Origin: a bacterium
Lineage (GTDB): Bacteria; JAMCPX01
Length of the DNA stretch: 64,000 nucleotides
Assembly (NCBI GenBank): GCA_021792615.1
Contig: JAJYUJ010000003.1
Coordinates: 1-64,000, forward strand
Reading direction: 5' to 3'
Part shown: piece after piece, positions 26,379 to 34,279 of the stretch
Numbering within the stretch: the stretch's first letter is position 1
Layout of the letters: every line of letters begins with the position of its first letter
Translations under genes and position numbers: made by a program
The notes under the pieces: model-generated
Told to the model about the DNA's origin: nothing
Database searches by the model: none
What the model saw: the letters and a program-made list of their open reading frames with translations, nothing else

Positions 26379-26455
26379 TGGTCGGGGCGGGCGGATTTGG
26401 ACCGCCGACCTTTCGGTCCCGAACCGAACGCTCTACCAGGCTGAGCCACGCCCCG
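26379..26455 (-). tRNA. tRNA-Pro (anticodon CGG)
   Basis: The minus strand folds into a complete 77-base cloverleaf: acceptor CGGGGCG/CGCCCCG, D arm GCTC...GAGC, anticodon stem TTCGG/CCGAA with loop TTCGGGA (anticodon CGG, G37 as expected for proline), T stem GGCGG/CCGCC, and encoded CCA. The T loop reads TCCAAAT rather than the near-universal TTCAAAT, so position 55 is C instead of U. Confidence 0.93.
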
Positions 26456-26635
26456 TATATAATCATGAACTACTCCGCAGCAATCCGCATGTTCAACAAT
26501 TCCTTTTTCTTTGTCTTTTGACAGAAGAGATCAAAGGGACGGTAAGAACAAGCTTTAAAATATCTTTTTATCAAATAACTCACCATTTTATGAAGGTCAA
26601 TAGAATAATGCATTCCATGAATGTACTCGCGTGAT

Positions 26636-26678
26636 AAAGGCAGGTTTTCGGGACTACCCCCCCGTGGCTCTTGCCTTT
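26636..26678 (-). terminator. Hairpin after the beta-barrel gene
   Basis: AAAGGCA (26636-26642) pairs with TGCCTTT (26672-26678). The loop is long and partly structured (CGGG and CCCG). It begins at the stop codon of the minus-strand beta-barrel gene and is followed by TTTATC, consistent with a modest terminator. Confidence 0.4.
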
Positions 26679-27682
26679 TATATACGGTAACTTATCCCTG
26701 CTATCCACACGGTCTGAGGCGTTGTGTAGACGGACCCCGATGTCCGGTTGAGCTTTCTTGATAAGGACAGTTCTGCTGCCAGTGCTATCCGCAGTCCGTT
26801 AACCGGTGTGTAAAAGATTATGCCGGGAGTAAGATACAATGGGTTCTGATCGAACGATACGTTTGCGAATGACGGGTCGTTTACAGCATAAGAGCTGTAA
26901 CTGTTTGCGAATTGAGAGGTAAACTCCAGCATAGGTTCTATGTAATAGTGCGGAAGCGGAAACAAAAGCGAGCATGCCAGTAAGGTACGGTTGTCTCCCC
27001 GTATGCCCATAGCATATTTGCCGGCCGGCGGAATAAAAATGTTGTCATTCGATGAAATAAGATTTTGCGTATTGTCCCACAAATATCCGAGACGCAGGTT
27101 GGCTATCAGGGGAAACGACAGAGATGAATGGAGCATATCATACGACGCCAGAAGGCTCAGTGTGTAGCTTGTCGCATTACCGTTGTATCCTGCATACCCG
27201 GCGCTTCCCGCTTTACTATAAGTTAAAATTTCACCGATCCCCCCCACACTGAGCTGCGGTAAGATGTTATAGCCCGTTTTAATGCCGATACGCAGGTCTC
27301 CCGAATAATTCAGGGTTTGCGAAGAGCTTATCCTGCTTGAAGAATAGAGGGAACCTATAGATACATCCAGATAGCGGACAGGAGCGTATGAGAATACTCC
27401 GTAGAGTGTATCATTCTTCAATGTGTCCCCTGTTCCAAGCATCGCCTGCTGATAGGTGTAGGCATTATAGAGGGCGACACCCGCGACACCAGGCTTTATA
27501 AAGGCAGAAGGTACTTGCAAAGAACCGTGCTGTCCTGTCATGGAAACACCCGTGCAGGCAGGGCTTTTCGTTTCTATTGCCGTGTAAGGAGGAGGTGTGA
27601 TTGTTTTTGTCTGATTTGAGTCTGCCTTTGCATAACCTGCAAGCGTCAGTATACCGAGAATCATTATGAAACATTTTCTCAT
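26678..27682 (-). CDS. Predicted outer-membrane beta-barrel protein, function unknown
   Basis: About 334 aa with a signal peptide (CFIMILGILTLAGYAKA) and then alternating hydrophobic/aromatic strands rich in Ser, Tyr and Gly. It ends in SYRI, close to the C-terminal aromatic signature of outer-membrane barrels. No named family was recognised. GGAGG precedes the ATG at MRKCF; an upstream in-frame ATG overlapping the radical SAM gene has no ribosome-binding site. Last gene of the operon with the radical SAM, HPr-kinase-like and nucleotidyltransferase genes. It could present or export a modified product, but that is inference. Confidence 0.6.
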   Translation of the reverse strand: MRKCFIMILGILTLAGYAKADSNQTKTITPPPYTAIETKSPACTGVSMTGQHGSLQVPSAFIKPGVAGVALYNAYTYQQAMLGTGDTLKNDTLYGVFSYAPVRYLDVSIGSLYSSSRISSSQTLNYSGDLRIGIKTGYNILPQLSVGGIGEILTYSKAGSAGYAGYNGNATSYTLSLLASYDMLHSSLSFPLIANLRLGYLWDNTQNLISSNDNIFIPPAGKYAMGIRGDNRTLLACSLLFPLPHYYIEPMLEFTSQFANSYSSYAVNDPSFANVSFDQNPLYLTPGIIFYTPVNGLRIALAAELSLSRKLNRTSGSVYTTPQTVWIAGISYRI

Positions 27683-27729
27683 GTAGCCTCCATTATTCAT
27701 CAGGCAGGCATTCCTGCAAGTATGCCGCC

Positions 27730-28800
27730 TCACCCTTTTTTCATTTCAGAGGGATGCTTTTTCATTCTGTGGCTGTGCTTTGTTTTTATGAAATCCGCTG
27801 CCCATGGGTCATTCTTATAAGATTCCATCCAATCTATCTTACCGAAATATTTTGAACAATAAAAACAGGGAAAGTAGTCGAGCCCGGTTATTTGTTCGTT
27901 TTTGATGAGATCTATCTTGTTAAGGTTGAACGTATGGATCGCATCTGCCCACATTTTATGGGCATCGAATAAACTGACGGTATTGAGATCCGCGATTACG
28001 TCGAGTTCTTCCTCGTGTGCTCCCGTATACCCGGATATCTGGCAGCAGAATGAAAGCCTGCCTTTATAGTCTATGTTCGGAGAATACATGGTCAGTGCCC
28101 TGCATTGGAAGAACAACAGGGGTTCGTAGTGACCGAGAGAAAAGTTTATTTCTATCTTCATGATGTTTTTCAGTTTTTCGACCCTCTTCTCCGCTTCCTT
28201 ATACTCCCCGGGCGACAGTACAAGGTCCTGCTCGAACGCAAGCGTCGTTGGCTCGAGATGTGCATAAAACAGCCTTTTTAGTCCGAGTTCCGATGCGAGA
28301 ACCGCCATCTGCTCTATTTCGTTAAAATTCTTTTTATTGACGGTGATCTGGACACTGATATCTATTCCCTTGATTTTCAGGATGCTGATTGCCTGCAGGA
28401 TTTTTTTGAACGAACCCTTACCCCGTAAATAATCGTGGGTCTTCTCGTTTGAGCCGTCAAGGGAGATCGAGACACCGGAAAGTTTACCGATGCGGCCGGG
28501 AAAACGCGGGTCATTCAGCATTTTCCAAACGGACAAGAAATTCCATGCATTTGTCACGAAATGATACGTATAACCATGCTGCACTACCGTATCGATGATT
28601 TGGGCGAAGTGCGGGTGGAGTGTTGGTTCGCCACCGGTAAATGCAATATGTTTCAGATTATACGCCTTTGCCTGTTTCAGTATGCTGTCGAACAGTTCGA
28701 TGGATATAAAGCTTCTCATGTCCGTTTTGTCCCGCAAACAGTGCAGGCAGCTTAGGTTGCATTTATTCGTCAGCTCGAAACTCATCTCATAAAACGACAT
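27730..28800 (-). CDS. Radical SAM protein with SPASM-like C-terminal cysteines
   Basis: Radical SAM enzyme, 356 aa. The cluster motif CNLSCLHC is at residues 14-21, followed by TGGEPTLHPHF and VSISLDGSNEKTHDYLRG, typical of the peptide- and cofactor-maturation branch. Additional cysteines (FQCRAL, FCCQIS, PCFYC) in the last third suggest a SPASM or twitch-type auxiliary cluster. The C-terminal tail is strongly basic (HSHRMKKHPSEMKKG). Lies 24 bases downstream of the HPr-kinase-like gene and has a G-rich ribosome-binding site. No precursor peptide gene is obvious. Confidence 0.8.
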   Translation of the reverse strand: MSFYEMSFELTNKCNLSCLHCLRDKTDMRSFISIELFDSILKQAKAYNLKHIAFTGGEPTLHPHFAQIIDTVVQHGYTYHFVTNAWNFLSVWKMLNDPRFPGRIGKLSGVSISLDGSNEKTHDYLRGKGSFKKILQAISILKIKGIDISVQITVNKKNFNEIEQMAVLASELGLKRLFYAHLEPTTLAFEQDLVLSPGEYKEAEKRVEKLKNIMKIEINFSLGHYEPLLFFQCRALTMYSPNIDYKGRLSFCCQISGYTGAHEEELDVIADLNTVSLFDAHKMWADAIHTFNLNKIDLIKNEQITGLDYFPCFYCSKYFGKIDWMESYKNDPWAADFIKTKHSHRMKKHPSEMKKG

Positions 28801-28824
28801 CGTCTTCCCCCCTTTTGTGTAAGT

Positions 28825-29784
28825 CTATTCATTACTTATCCTTTTAAAAATAATCAATGGATCTTTTAAAAGGTCCCTCCCGCAGAGGCAAAGGTATGCC
28901 TTTGTCTGGCGGGTGAGTGCATTCAGCGTACCGATGTGTTTGTCTGCCGTGCCCTTGTGAAAGAACATCATCAACGATTGCGGTATCAGAAGGGACATGG
29001 CCCGGGTGCTTTCAAGGGGCACTATCTCCGTATCCTGCCGCTTCGCGAGTTGTAAAAAGAAAATGGTTCGGGGGATCACACTGCGGACTGTCTTGAACCT
29101 GCTGTACGGGATCATGGCCTTTCGAAAGGGCGGTGCCGGAGGTTTTGTGCCTTTCAATTCATGCGCATACTGCAGGAGTGTTTTCCCGGTAACGTGCACG
29201 TCTTTCCTGAAACCGACGGCACGTATCGCTTTTCCTTCATGCTTCAGGAAGACGGCATCATCGGAGCACAGCGTATAACCCTTGAACACGAGTCCGAGGG
29301 ATAGTGTCGTTTTGCCGGACATACCCATCCCGCACAACAGGATTGAATCGTTGCCCTTTTTGACGGCGCTTGCATGGAGATAATAAAGCCCGCGGTGCCG
29401 GAGAAGTTCTATCAAAGCTATCGTGATAAAAATAGATACAAATTCCGTTCCCCTCTTCAGTACCGGTATATCCACATAGGCATCGGCCCTGTCATGCGAT
29501 GAGTCGACGAGGACTGCCGTGCGTTTGTCGGACAGCAATAAAATGCCGTTTTTCAATCTGTACCCGTTAATCCTGCCGTAGGAAAACAACACAGGATCGT
29601 TTTTACCGGGCACAACCGGGGTTTTTCTGCATGTGGTGGCACTGATTGTTATCCGGTGCTTTGTTCCGGCACTGCTCTGTACGTTGTAGCCCGAAAAAAA
29701 TGTCTTTAACGCGGCAAAGACGGCGGGGGCGTCTGCCCTCACGGACACGGCAACGTCCGATATCTTAAAGGTAAATTGTCTCAT
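28825..29784 (-). CDS. HPr kinase-like P-loop protein
   Basis: 319 aa protein whose central part resembles the C-terminal kinase domain of HPr kinase/phosphorylase. Walker A is GMGMSGKTTLSLGL (about residues 153-166), preceded by YYLHASAVKKG and followed by YTLCSDDAVFLK, which matches the HPrK pattern. The first 120 residues are a separate domain without recognised similarity. Proteins of this type occur in radical SAM cassettes such as SynChlorMet (ScmC), from memory. Its ATG overlaps the stop of the nucleotidyltransferase gene by four bases. Substrate unknown; a small-molecule or peptide kinase is possible. Confidence 0.65.
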   Translation of the reverse strand: MRQFTFKISDVAVSVRADAPAVFAALKTFFSGYNVQSSAGTKHRITISATTCRKTPVVPGKNDPVLFSYGRINGYRLKNGILLLSDKRTAVLVDSSHDRADAYVDIPVLKRGTEFVSIFITIALIELLRHRGLYYLHASAVKKGNDSILLCGMGMSGKTTLSLGLVFKGYTLCSDDAVFLKHEGKAIRAVGFRKDVHVTGKTLLQYAHELKGTKPPAPPFRKAMIPYSRFKTVRSVIPRTIFFLQLAKRQDTEIVPLESTRAMSLLIPQSLMMFFHKGTADKHIGTLNALTRQTKAYLCLCGRDLLKDPLIIFKRISNE

Positions 29785-30485
29785 CTTGATGCGAACATGC
29801 CCTTTTTAGCCTGCTCAAGGTTCTTCGGATTACCGATATCGATCCAGAATCCGTTATGCAGGTGACCCGCAATAAGCCTTTTGTTGCCGAGCATCCCGGG
29901 ATACATGTGCATGGTCGTCGACGGCTGGTGTATGTTTTCTGGAATATAGTTTATGGTATCGGGCTTCAGGAATTGAATGCCGGTGAATATGTAGGGGGCG
30001 GTATCCGGAGTGGGCTTGAAAAGGCCTTGGACATATCCGTTTCTGTCCATGTAGACATTCGCTAAACCCGCTTGTTCATGGTTTGCCTGATAAAGTACCA
30101 TAACCGCATCCGCTCCCTTCTCTTTTAATAAAGGGGGCAGGACCGCTAAATCAAGATCGAACAAAATATCCCCATTGATGAGATAAAACGGTTCGGTGAG
30201 GAATTTCCTTGCCAGTAACAGAGCTCCTCCCGTACCCTTGATTTCCGGTTCCGGCGAATATTGGATTGAAAGCCCGAACTGCGAACCGTTCCCGAGCCTT
30301 TGACGTATCATATCGCCAAGATGGTGGATGTTTATCACGATATCTTTTATACCCGCCTTTTTCAGGGCATCAAGCGTGTGCACGATTACCGGTTTTCCAT
30401 TTATTTCGATAAGCGGTTTGGGGATTGTCCCGGTGAGGGGGCGTAACCTCGTTCCAAAACCCGCCGCAAGTATCATAGCCTTCAT
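29781..30485 (-). CDS. Sugar-1-phosphate nucleotidyltransferase (MurU-like)
   Basis: Nucleotidyltransferase of the NTP_transferase family, 234 aa. The N-terminal motif MILAAGFGTRLRPLTGTIPKPL is diagnostic, with GTGGALLLA and YLINGDILFDLD (metal-binding Asp) following. Size and the C-terminal WIDIGNPKNLEQAKK match MurNAc-1-phosphate uridylyltransferase MurU and heptose-1-phosphate nucleotidyltransferases; the sugar is uncertain. A longer in-frame reading would cross the promoter and the inverted-repeat element. MKAMILAAG is the family start. First gene of a four-gene operon, with the expected transcription start at the ATG. Confidence 0.85.
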   Translation of the reverse strand: MKAMILAAGFGTRLRPLTGTIPKPLIEINGKPVIVHTLDALKKAGIKDIVINIHHLGDMIRQRLGNGSQFGLSIQYSPEPEIKGTGGALLLARKFLTEPFYLINGDILFDLDLAVLPPLLKEKGADAVMVLYQANHEQAGLANVYMDRNGYVQGLFKPTPDTAPYIFTGIQFLKPDTINYIPENIHQPSTTMHMYPGMLGNKRLIAGHLHNGFWIDIGNPKNLEQAKKGMFASR

Positions 30486-30491
30486 ACAGCT

Positions 30492-30519
30492 ATCGTACCA
30501 CAAGTGTTTTACTTTGCAA
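30492..30519 (-). promoter_or_regulatory. Promoter of the nucleotidyltransferase operon, probably leaderless
   Basis: On the minus strand TTGCAA (30514-30519), a 16-base spacer and TACGAT (30492-30497) end six bases before the ATG. No Shine-Dalgarno sequence is present. The spacer lies within the 16-base repeat that recurs at 30814-30829. Confidence 0.55.
30501..30516 (+). repeat. 16-base direct repeat, copy 1
   Basis: CAAGTGTTTTACTTTG. It differs by one base from the copy at 30814-30829 and overlaps the minus-strand promoter. The two copies flank the long inverted-repeat element. Could be an operator or the trace of an insertion. Confidence 0.5.
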
Positions 30520-30541
30520 TCGACCTTGCTACACCTCATGA

Positions 30542-30768
30542 TTAACCCGAAAAATGCATTTGAAAAATAAGAAAGTTTATGTGATGAGCGATAATCCCGC
30601 GTCAAATAAAGGTATTCTTCGAAAATCCGATGAGGAAACCAAACCTGGTAATAGCATATAAACATACAGAGGACTGAAATCTCGTTTCTATAAAGAAACG
30701 TATAGATATCAGGTGGATCGCGGGATTGAGCGAATAAGTAAACTTCCTTATTGCATTTTTCGGGTTAA
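30542..30768. repeat. 227-base element with 17-base perfect terminal inverted repeats
   Basis: This fills most of the 450-base gap between two divergent transcription units. TTAACCCGAAAAATGCA (30542-30558) is mirrored exactly at 30752-30768. Pairing continues inward with AATAAG-A/G-AAGTTTA and ATCCCGCG (30593-30601 with 30719-30727), giving arms of about 55 bases interrupted by a bulge and a bubble. The 117-base centre contains a CGTTTC-TATAAA-GAAACG hairpin and no ORF. It could be a structured RNA or a miniature inverted-repeat transposable element. The rest of the gap holds the two 16-base repeats and a TCCCGG/CCGGGA hairpin (30794-30809). Confidence 0.65.
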
Positions 30769-30813
30769 AACTGCTGTAATGAAAGACACCCGCTCCCGGA
30801 AACCCGGGATGTG

Positions 30814-30829
30814 CAAGTGGTTTACTTTG
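30814..30829 (+). repeat. 16-base direct repeat, copy 2
   Basis: CAAGTGGTTTACTTTG, one mismatch from the copy at 30501-30516. It lies about 105 bases before the divergent Cys-motif protein gene. Confidence 0.5.
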
Positions 30830-30934
30830 TTATTTTAGTGATATTTCAATGAACAGACAAGCGTTTCCATGTTTGCCAGGGGAGGAATTTAGTATTATAT
30901 TAAAAAATAAAGCTTTAGAAACGGAGAAAAAACA

Positions 30935-31816
30935 ATGGACCAGATGAACCAAATGAACCGAATGCAGATGATAAAAAACAGAATAGATTCTTTTCCCAGG
31001 GGGAGCTTATCGGCTTCAAACCATTATTGGTGCGTGACCTGTAAGAAATATTTTGTTCTGGATAAACCGGAGTGTCCGTATATGGCGGGGATGTGCATCA
31101 ATACCCCGATTGCGGTAGAAAATCTTGCTCCGGAGAGTACGGAAGCTCTTGAAAAATTCGGCTTATTTTATCCGAAAATACCGCAAAGGATTTTGAGCAG
31201 CGCCATCCACGACCATTTTCCCGAAACAGGGGAGCGATTGGCCGTGACCTATCTTGATTTTCTCAAGGAGTGGCGGTTTGATATTTCCGAACAACAACCC
31301 TTGCAAACCGTCAAAAGCTTCATCATCCTTTTAACCGGCTGTGAGACCGCGCAGAGAATAAATGAAAAATCCATAACATTCGTTCTGATGGATGCCGGGA
31401 AGATCTGGGAAAAAGATAAGATAAAGAAAATACTTGAGGGGAGTCTTGCGTATTTGAAAAACGTTTTAAAAATTGAACACGAGCTGCACCTCGACTTTAT
31501 CGATATTTTCGGGGAACGGGAGGTTGGCAAATATTACTGCGCAAAATGCGGAATGTTCTTCGAGTTCGGTATTAAACGGGATACCGTAACCTGTCCGCTT
31601 ATGTCCCAGAAATGTATGTTCGATCCGCAGCACATAGAAAAGGCATCGTACAGCACGGATAAATTCGTCAAACAGTTCGAAATAACGCCGGACATTTACA
31701 AACGCTTTATGCAAGGTATCGATAAAAAGAATATTTCTTCCGATGCTCTGAGCGCAATAGCGAAGGAATGGAAGATCGCAGACAGGCAAGACGAAATAAT
31801 GTCTAAATTCTTTTGA
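30935..31816 (+). CDS. Unrecognised protein with duplicated Cys4 motif
   Basis: 293 aa; family not recognised. Two equivalent cysteine motifs are present: C33-x2-C36-x10-C47-x6-C54 and C202-x2-C205-x14-C220-x6-C227. The second half of each reads CPYMAGMC or CPLMSQKC. Each motif is followed by a helical stretch ending in a similar FLKEWRFD / IAKEWKIA segment, so the protein looks like an internal duplication. Zinc or an Fe-S cluster could be bound. No signal peptide or membrane segment. The start follows CGGAG. The N-terminus is Met/Asn/Gln-rich. Divergent from the nucleotidyltransferase operon. Confidence 0.7.
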   Translation: MDQMNQMNRMQMIKNRIDSFPRGSLSASNHYWCVTCKKYFVLDKPECPYMAGMCINTPIAVENLAPESTEALEKFGLFYPKIPQRILSSAIHDHFPETGERLAVTYLDFLKEWRFDISEQQPLQTVKSFIILLTGCETAQRINEKSITFVLMDAGKIWEKDKIKKILEGSLAYLKNVLKIEHELHLDFIDIFGEREVGKYYCAKCGMFFEFGIKRDTVTCPLMSQKCMFDPQHIEKASYSTDKFVKQFEITPDIYKRFMQGIDKKNISSDALSAIAKEWKIADRQDEIMSKFF

Positions 31817-31858
31817 TCAATGCCGTTCAGACAGAACGGGGCTTTGTAAGAGGCAAAA

Positions 31859-31931
<73 letters not shown>

Positions 31932-31942
31932 ATGAGTGGTTT

Positions 31943-31970
31943 ATTATGGAGAAATTATTGGGATAGTCAA
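31943..31970 (-). promoter_or_regulatory. Promoter of tRNA-Phe
   Basis: On the minus strand TTGACT (31965-31970), a 16-base spacer and CATAAT (31943-31948) end 11 bases before the mature tRNA 5' end, an ideal position for a tRNA promoter. Confidence 0.6.
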
Positions 31971-32053
31971 GTATTTAATCCAAAAATTGTGCACAAAAGA
32001 TTTGCATGTGCTTTTTTTGAAAGAACCGTCTTCCGGCCGGACATCAGGGATCG

Positions 32054-33250
32054 TTAGCCGAAGAATATGGATTTTCTCTGCTTGAGCACTTCCATCAACA
32101 TTTCCTGGATACGTGTTCTTACATTTTCGGATAATTTGTTTATCAGGATATCATCCTCGATGTCTTCCTCGCTATACTTCGTCATGTCGATCGGTTCACC
32201 GAATTTTATATACCACTTAGTCGGGAGGGGGATTGCCCCGATGGGTCCGAGCCATGGGAAAAACGGCGTTATGGGAAGGTAGGGTGCACCTATGAGCTTT
32301 CCCAGCCAGTCAGCCCTGCCTATGATAGGAAAGGCTTCTTCGGCTCCTACAACGGCAACAGGTATAATGGGCGCGTGAGTCCTCATCGCGAGTTTTATGT
32401 ATCCCCCCCTGCCAAAGCGTTGTAGTTTATACCTGTCTTTGAACAGTTTTCCTATGCCCTTCAATCCTTCCGGGAACACGATAACGAGCTGGTCTTTTTC
32501 AAGCAGCCTTTCTGCATTCTCCTGTGCTGCACGGACAGCGCCGGTTTTTATAAGAAATGAGTTTATAAAGGGCATATAATAGGCGAAATCTTCGACAAGT
32601 GCCCTGGTGATCCTGCTTGCCGGGTGTTCGTTTAATATCGATGTAACTATCATGGCCCCGTCTATCGGTATTCCTCCGGAATGGTTGGAAACAAGCAATC
32701 CTCTGCCGGTAGCAGGTATGTTGTTAATGCCTATAGTCTGCACCCTCCACCATTTATTGTAGAGGAGATCGAAAAAAGGTTTTGCCTTCGCCGTAAAGAC
32801 AGGATCGAGTCCGAACTCGTCGATCTCTGTGGAAGTTGCCCACATTGCGACATTCGCGAGCTGTTCTTTAATCTTTTGCGTGGAGAATTGGGAAAGGAAC
32901 TCCTTCACTTTGCCGGTTACGGCATCGGCGAGATTAAACCGGATGGCATTGGTGTTTTTATTCAGGGTCTTTGTCGCGGATTTGAGCTTCTCGTCATAAT
33001 TGCGCGAAAACTCATCAAATTTGCCCTCGATTACTTTCATCAGTGCCGCAAATTCCTGGGAAGGGACTGCCGTGTATCGATCGTACTTGGACTTTTTTTG
33101 TTTTTTTAAATTAATAACATTAATCTTTTTAGCCTGCGGCGATAATTTTATCGTCTGTACCGCCACAGCCGTATCAGGTACGGTCAATCCTTTTAGCTGC
33201 ACCGGCCGTTTTGTTTTAGTTGATACTGCAGGTATATTGTTTTTAGGCAT
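32054..33250 (-). CDS. Lysophospholipid acyltransferase-like protein with long N-terminal extension
   Basis: 398 aa; the acyltransferase domain occupies about residues 165-385. The catalytic motif is SNHSGGIPIDG, a variant of HX4D with a longer gap, as in MGAT-like LPLAT proteins, with FPEGLKGIGK as the second motif. The first 165 residues are basic then helical (many K, then EEFSRNYDEKLKSATKTL) and have no counterpart in PlsC. Probably acylates a lysolipid or glycerolipid at the inner membrane. Upstream SDR gene 20 bases away on the same strand indicates an operon. Confidence 0.8.
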   Translation of the reverse strand: MPKNNIPAVSTKTKRPVQLKGLTVPDTAVAVQTIKLSPQAKKINVINLKKQKKSKYDRYTAVPSQEFAALMKVIEGKFDEFSRNYDEKLKSATKTLNKNTNAIRFNLADAVTGKVKEFLSQFSTQKIKEQLANVAMWATSTEIDEFGLDPVFTAKAKPFFDLLYNKWWRVQTIGINNIPATGRGLLVSNHSGGIPIDGAMIVTSILNEHPASRITRALVEDFAYYMPFINSFLIKTGAVRAAQENAERLLEKDQLVIVFPEGLKGIGKLFKDRYKLQRFGRGGYIKLAMRTHAPIIPVAVVGAEEAFPIIGRADWLGKLIGAPYLPITPFFPWLGPIGAIPLPTKWYIKFGEPIDMTKYSEEDIEDDILINKLSENVRTRIQEMLMEVLKQRKSIFFG

Positions 33251-33271
33251 GCTCTCTCCCCCTTATCGAGT

Positions 33272-34279
33272 TTACTCCACCAGTCTTAATTCTCTGAGCC
33301 GCTGTGTCCCCATAAAACTTTCCAGGGTGTCTTTTATTGGATAGCGCGCTTCAAACTTCATTATCTTTTTTGCCTTAGACCCGTCCGCAAGCCATGTGTA
33401 TTTCAGAAAATTAAGAAACGATGGGGGTACCGGTGATAGATTGGCTGACCACAGCATACTTATCATGGAATACGCGATTGGATACGGGATCGGAATACCG
33501 ATTTTACCCGATAGTTTCAGTATTGTACTGAATGGAAGCACCCCTCTTCCCACGATATTGAAGATACCGGGATAATCGTCCTCGATAGCCACCCGGAAAA
33601 CATCGATAACATCTTCTTCATGAACAAATTGGAACAACGGATCGAACCCGAGGATGGTCAGGATCACGGGACTTGCAAAGTATGCGGTCAAAAAGTTTTT
33701 TACGGTTGGTCCCATGATTGCACATGGACGTAAAACGGTTACGACGGCTTGCGGGTTCTTGTCTTTAAATCTCCGCACAAGATGTTCTACCTCTATCTTA
33801 TCTCTTAAATACGCCATTTTGGGGTCTGCCATCAAAGGATACTCTTCCGTAAGAAAGTTGGGGTTTGTCGCGTTTGCGCCGTATGCCATGGTCGTTGATC
33901 GTATTATAAATTTCTTTATTTTTACGGCTGCAGAAGCATGGAGTATATTGAGTGTGCCGATGACTTCCAGTTCATGGGAGAACGATGTATTCTTTACCGG
34001 GCTCGATAAAAAAGCAAGGTGTACAACCTCCTGGGTGCCTTCTTTTTTGAAGATCCCTGCAATGACAGCGTCAACCATGGGCTCTGTGAGATCGACCTTG
34101 TAAAATTTAATGTTCTTTTCGAGGAAGTCGGGTTTTCGTGAATCGAGTGCAATGATTTGGTAATCCGGGTTATTCGCAAGCCGTCTGACAAGATTTGAGC
34201 CTATAAAGCTGTTTATACCCGTAATCGCTATTTTTTTTGTTTTTTTAAAATTGTCTTTCGTGATCGTTTTATGCCGCAT
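33272..34279 (-). CDS. NAD(P)-dependent epimerase/dehydratase (extended SDR)
   Basis: 335 aa extended short-chain dehydrogenase. The N-terminal dinucleotide motif is IAITGINSFIGSNL, with VVHLAFL as the conserved strand and Tyr/Lys replaced in position by AYLRDKIEVE around residue 155. Sugar or sterol-like substrates are possible. The gene is immediately upstream of the acyltransferase, a pairing suggestive of lipid or glycolipid metabolism. The substrate cannot be deduced. The N-terminal 15 residues are Lys-rich. Confidence 0.8.
   Translation of the reverse strand: MRHKTITKDNFKKTKKIAITGINSFIGSNLVRRLANNPDYQIIALDSRKPDFLEKNIKFYKVDLTEPMVDAVIAGIFKKEGTQEVVHLAFLSSPVKNTSFSHELEVIGTLNILHASAAVKIKKFIIRSTTMAYGANATNPNFLTEEYPLMADPKMAYLRDKIEVEHLVRRFKDKNPQAVVTVLRPCAIMGPTVKNFLTAYFASPVILTILGFDPLFQFVHEEDVIDVFRVAIEDDYPGIFNIVGRGVLPFSTILKLSGKIGIPIPYPIAYSMISMLWSANLSPVPPSFLNFLKYTWLADGSKAKKIMKFEARYPIKDTLESFMGTQRLRELRLVE

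Noticed and set aside
27730-30485. Calling the radical SAM/HPr-kinase-like operon a SynChlorMet cassette.
   Set aside because: Only one radical SAM gene is present, and the other cassette members (PqqD-like protein, precursor, second radical SAM) are absent; the similarity rests on one kinase-like protein.
30680-30715. A possible hammerhead ribozyme core on the minus strand within the inverted-repeat element (CTGATAT, a short stem, then AAAC).
   Set aside because: Two core positions after CUGAU do not match the required CUGAUGA, and the G of GAAA is engaged in the stem; cleavage would not be expected.
30542-30768. Identification of the inverted-repeat element as 6S RNA.
   Set aside because: Only the outline (long hairpin with a bubble) is similar; the conserved bubble-flanking sequence could not be recognised and no ygfA-like gene is nearby.
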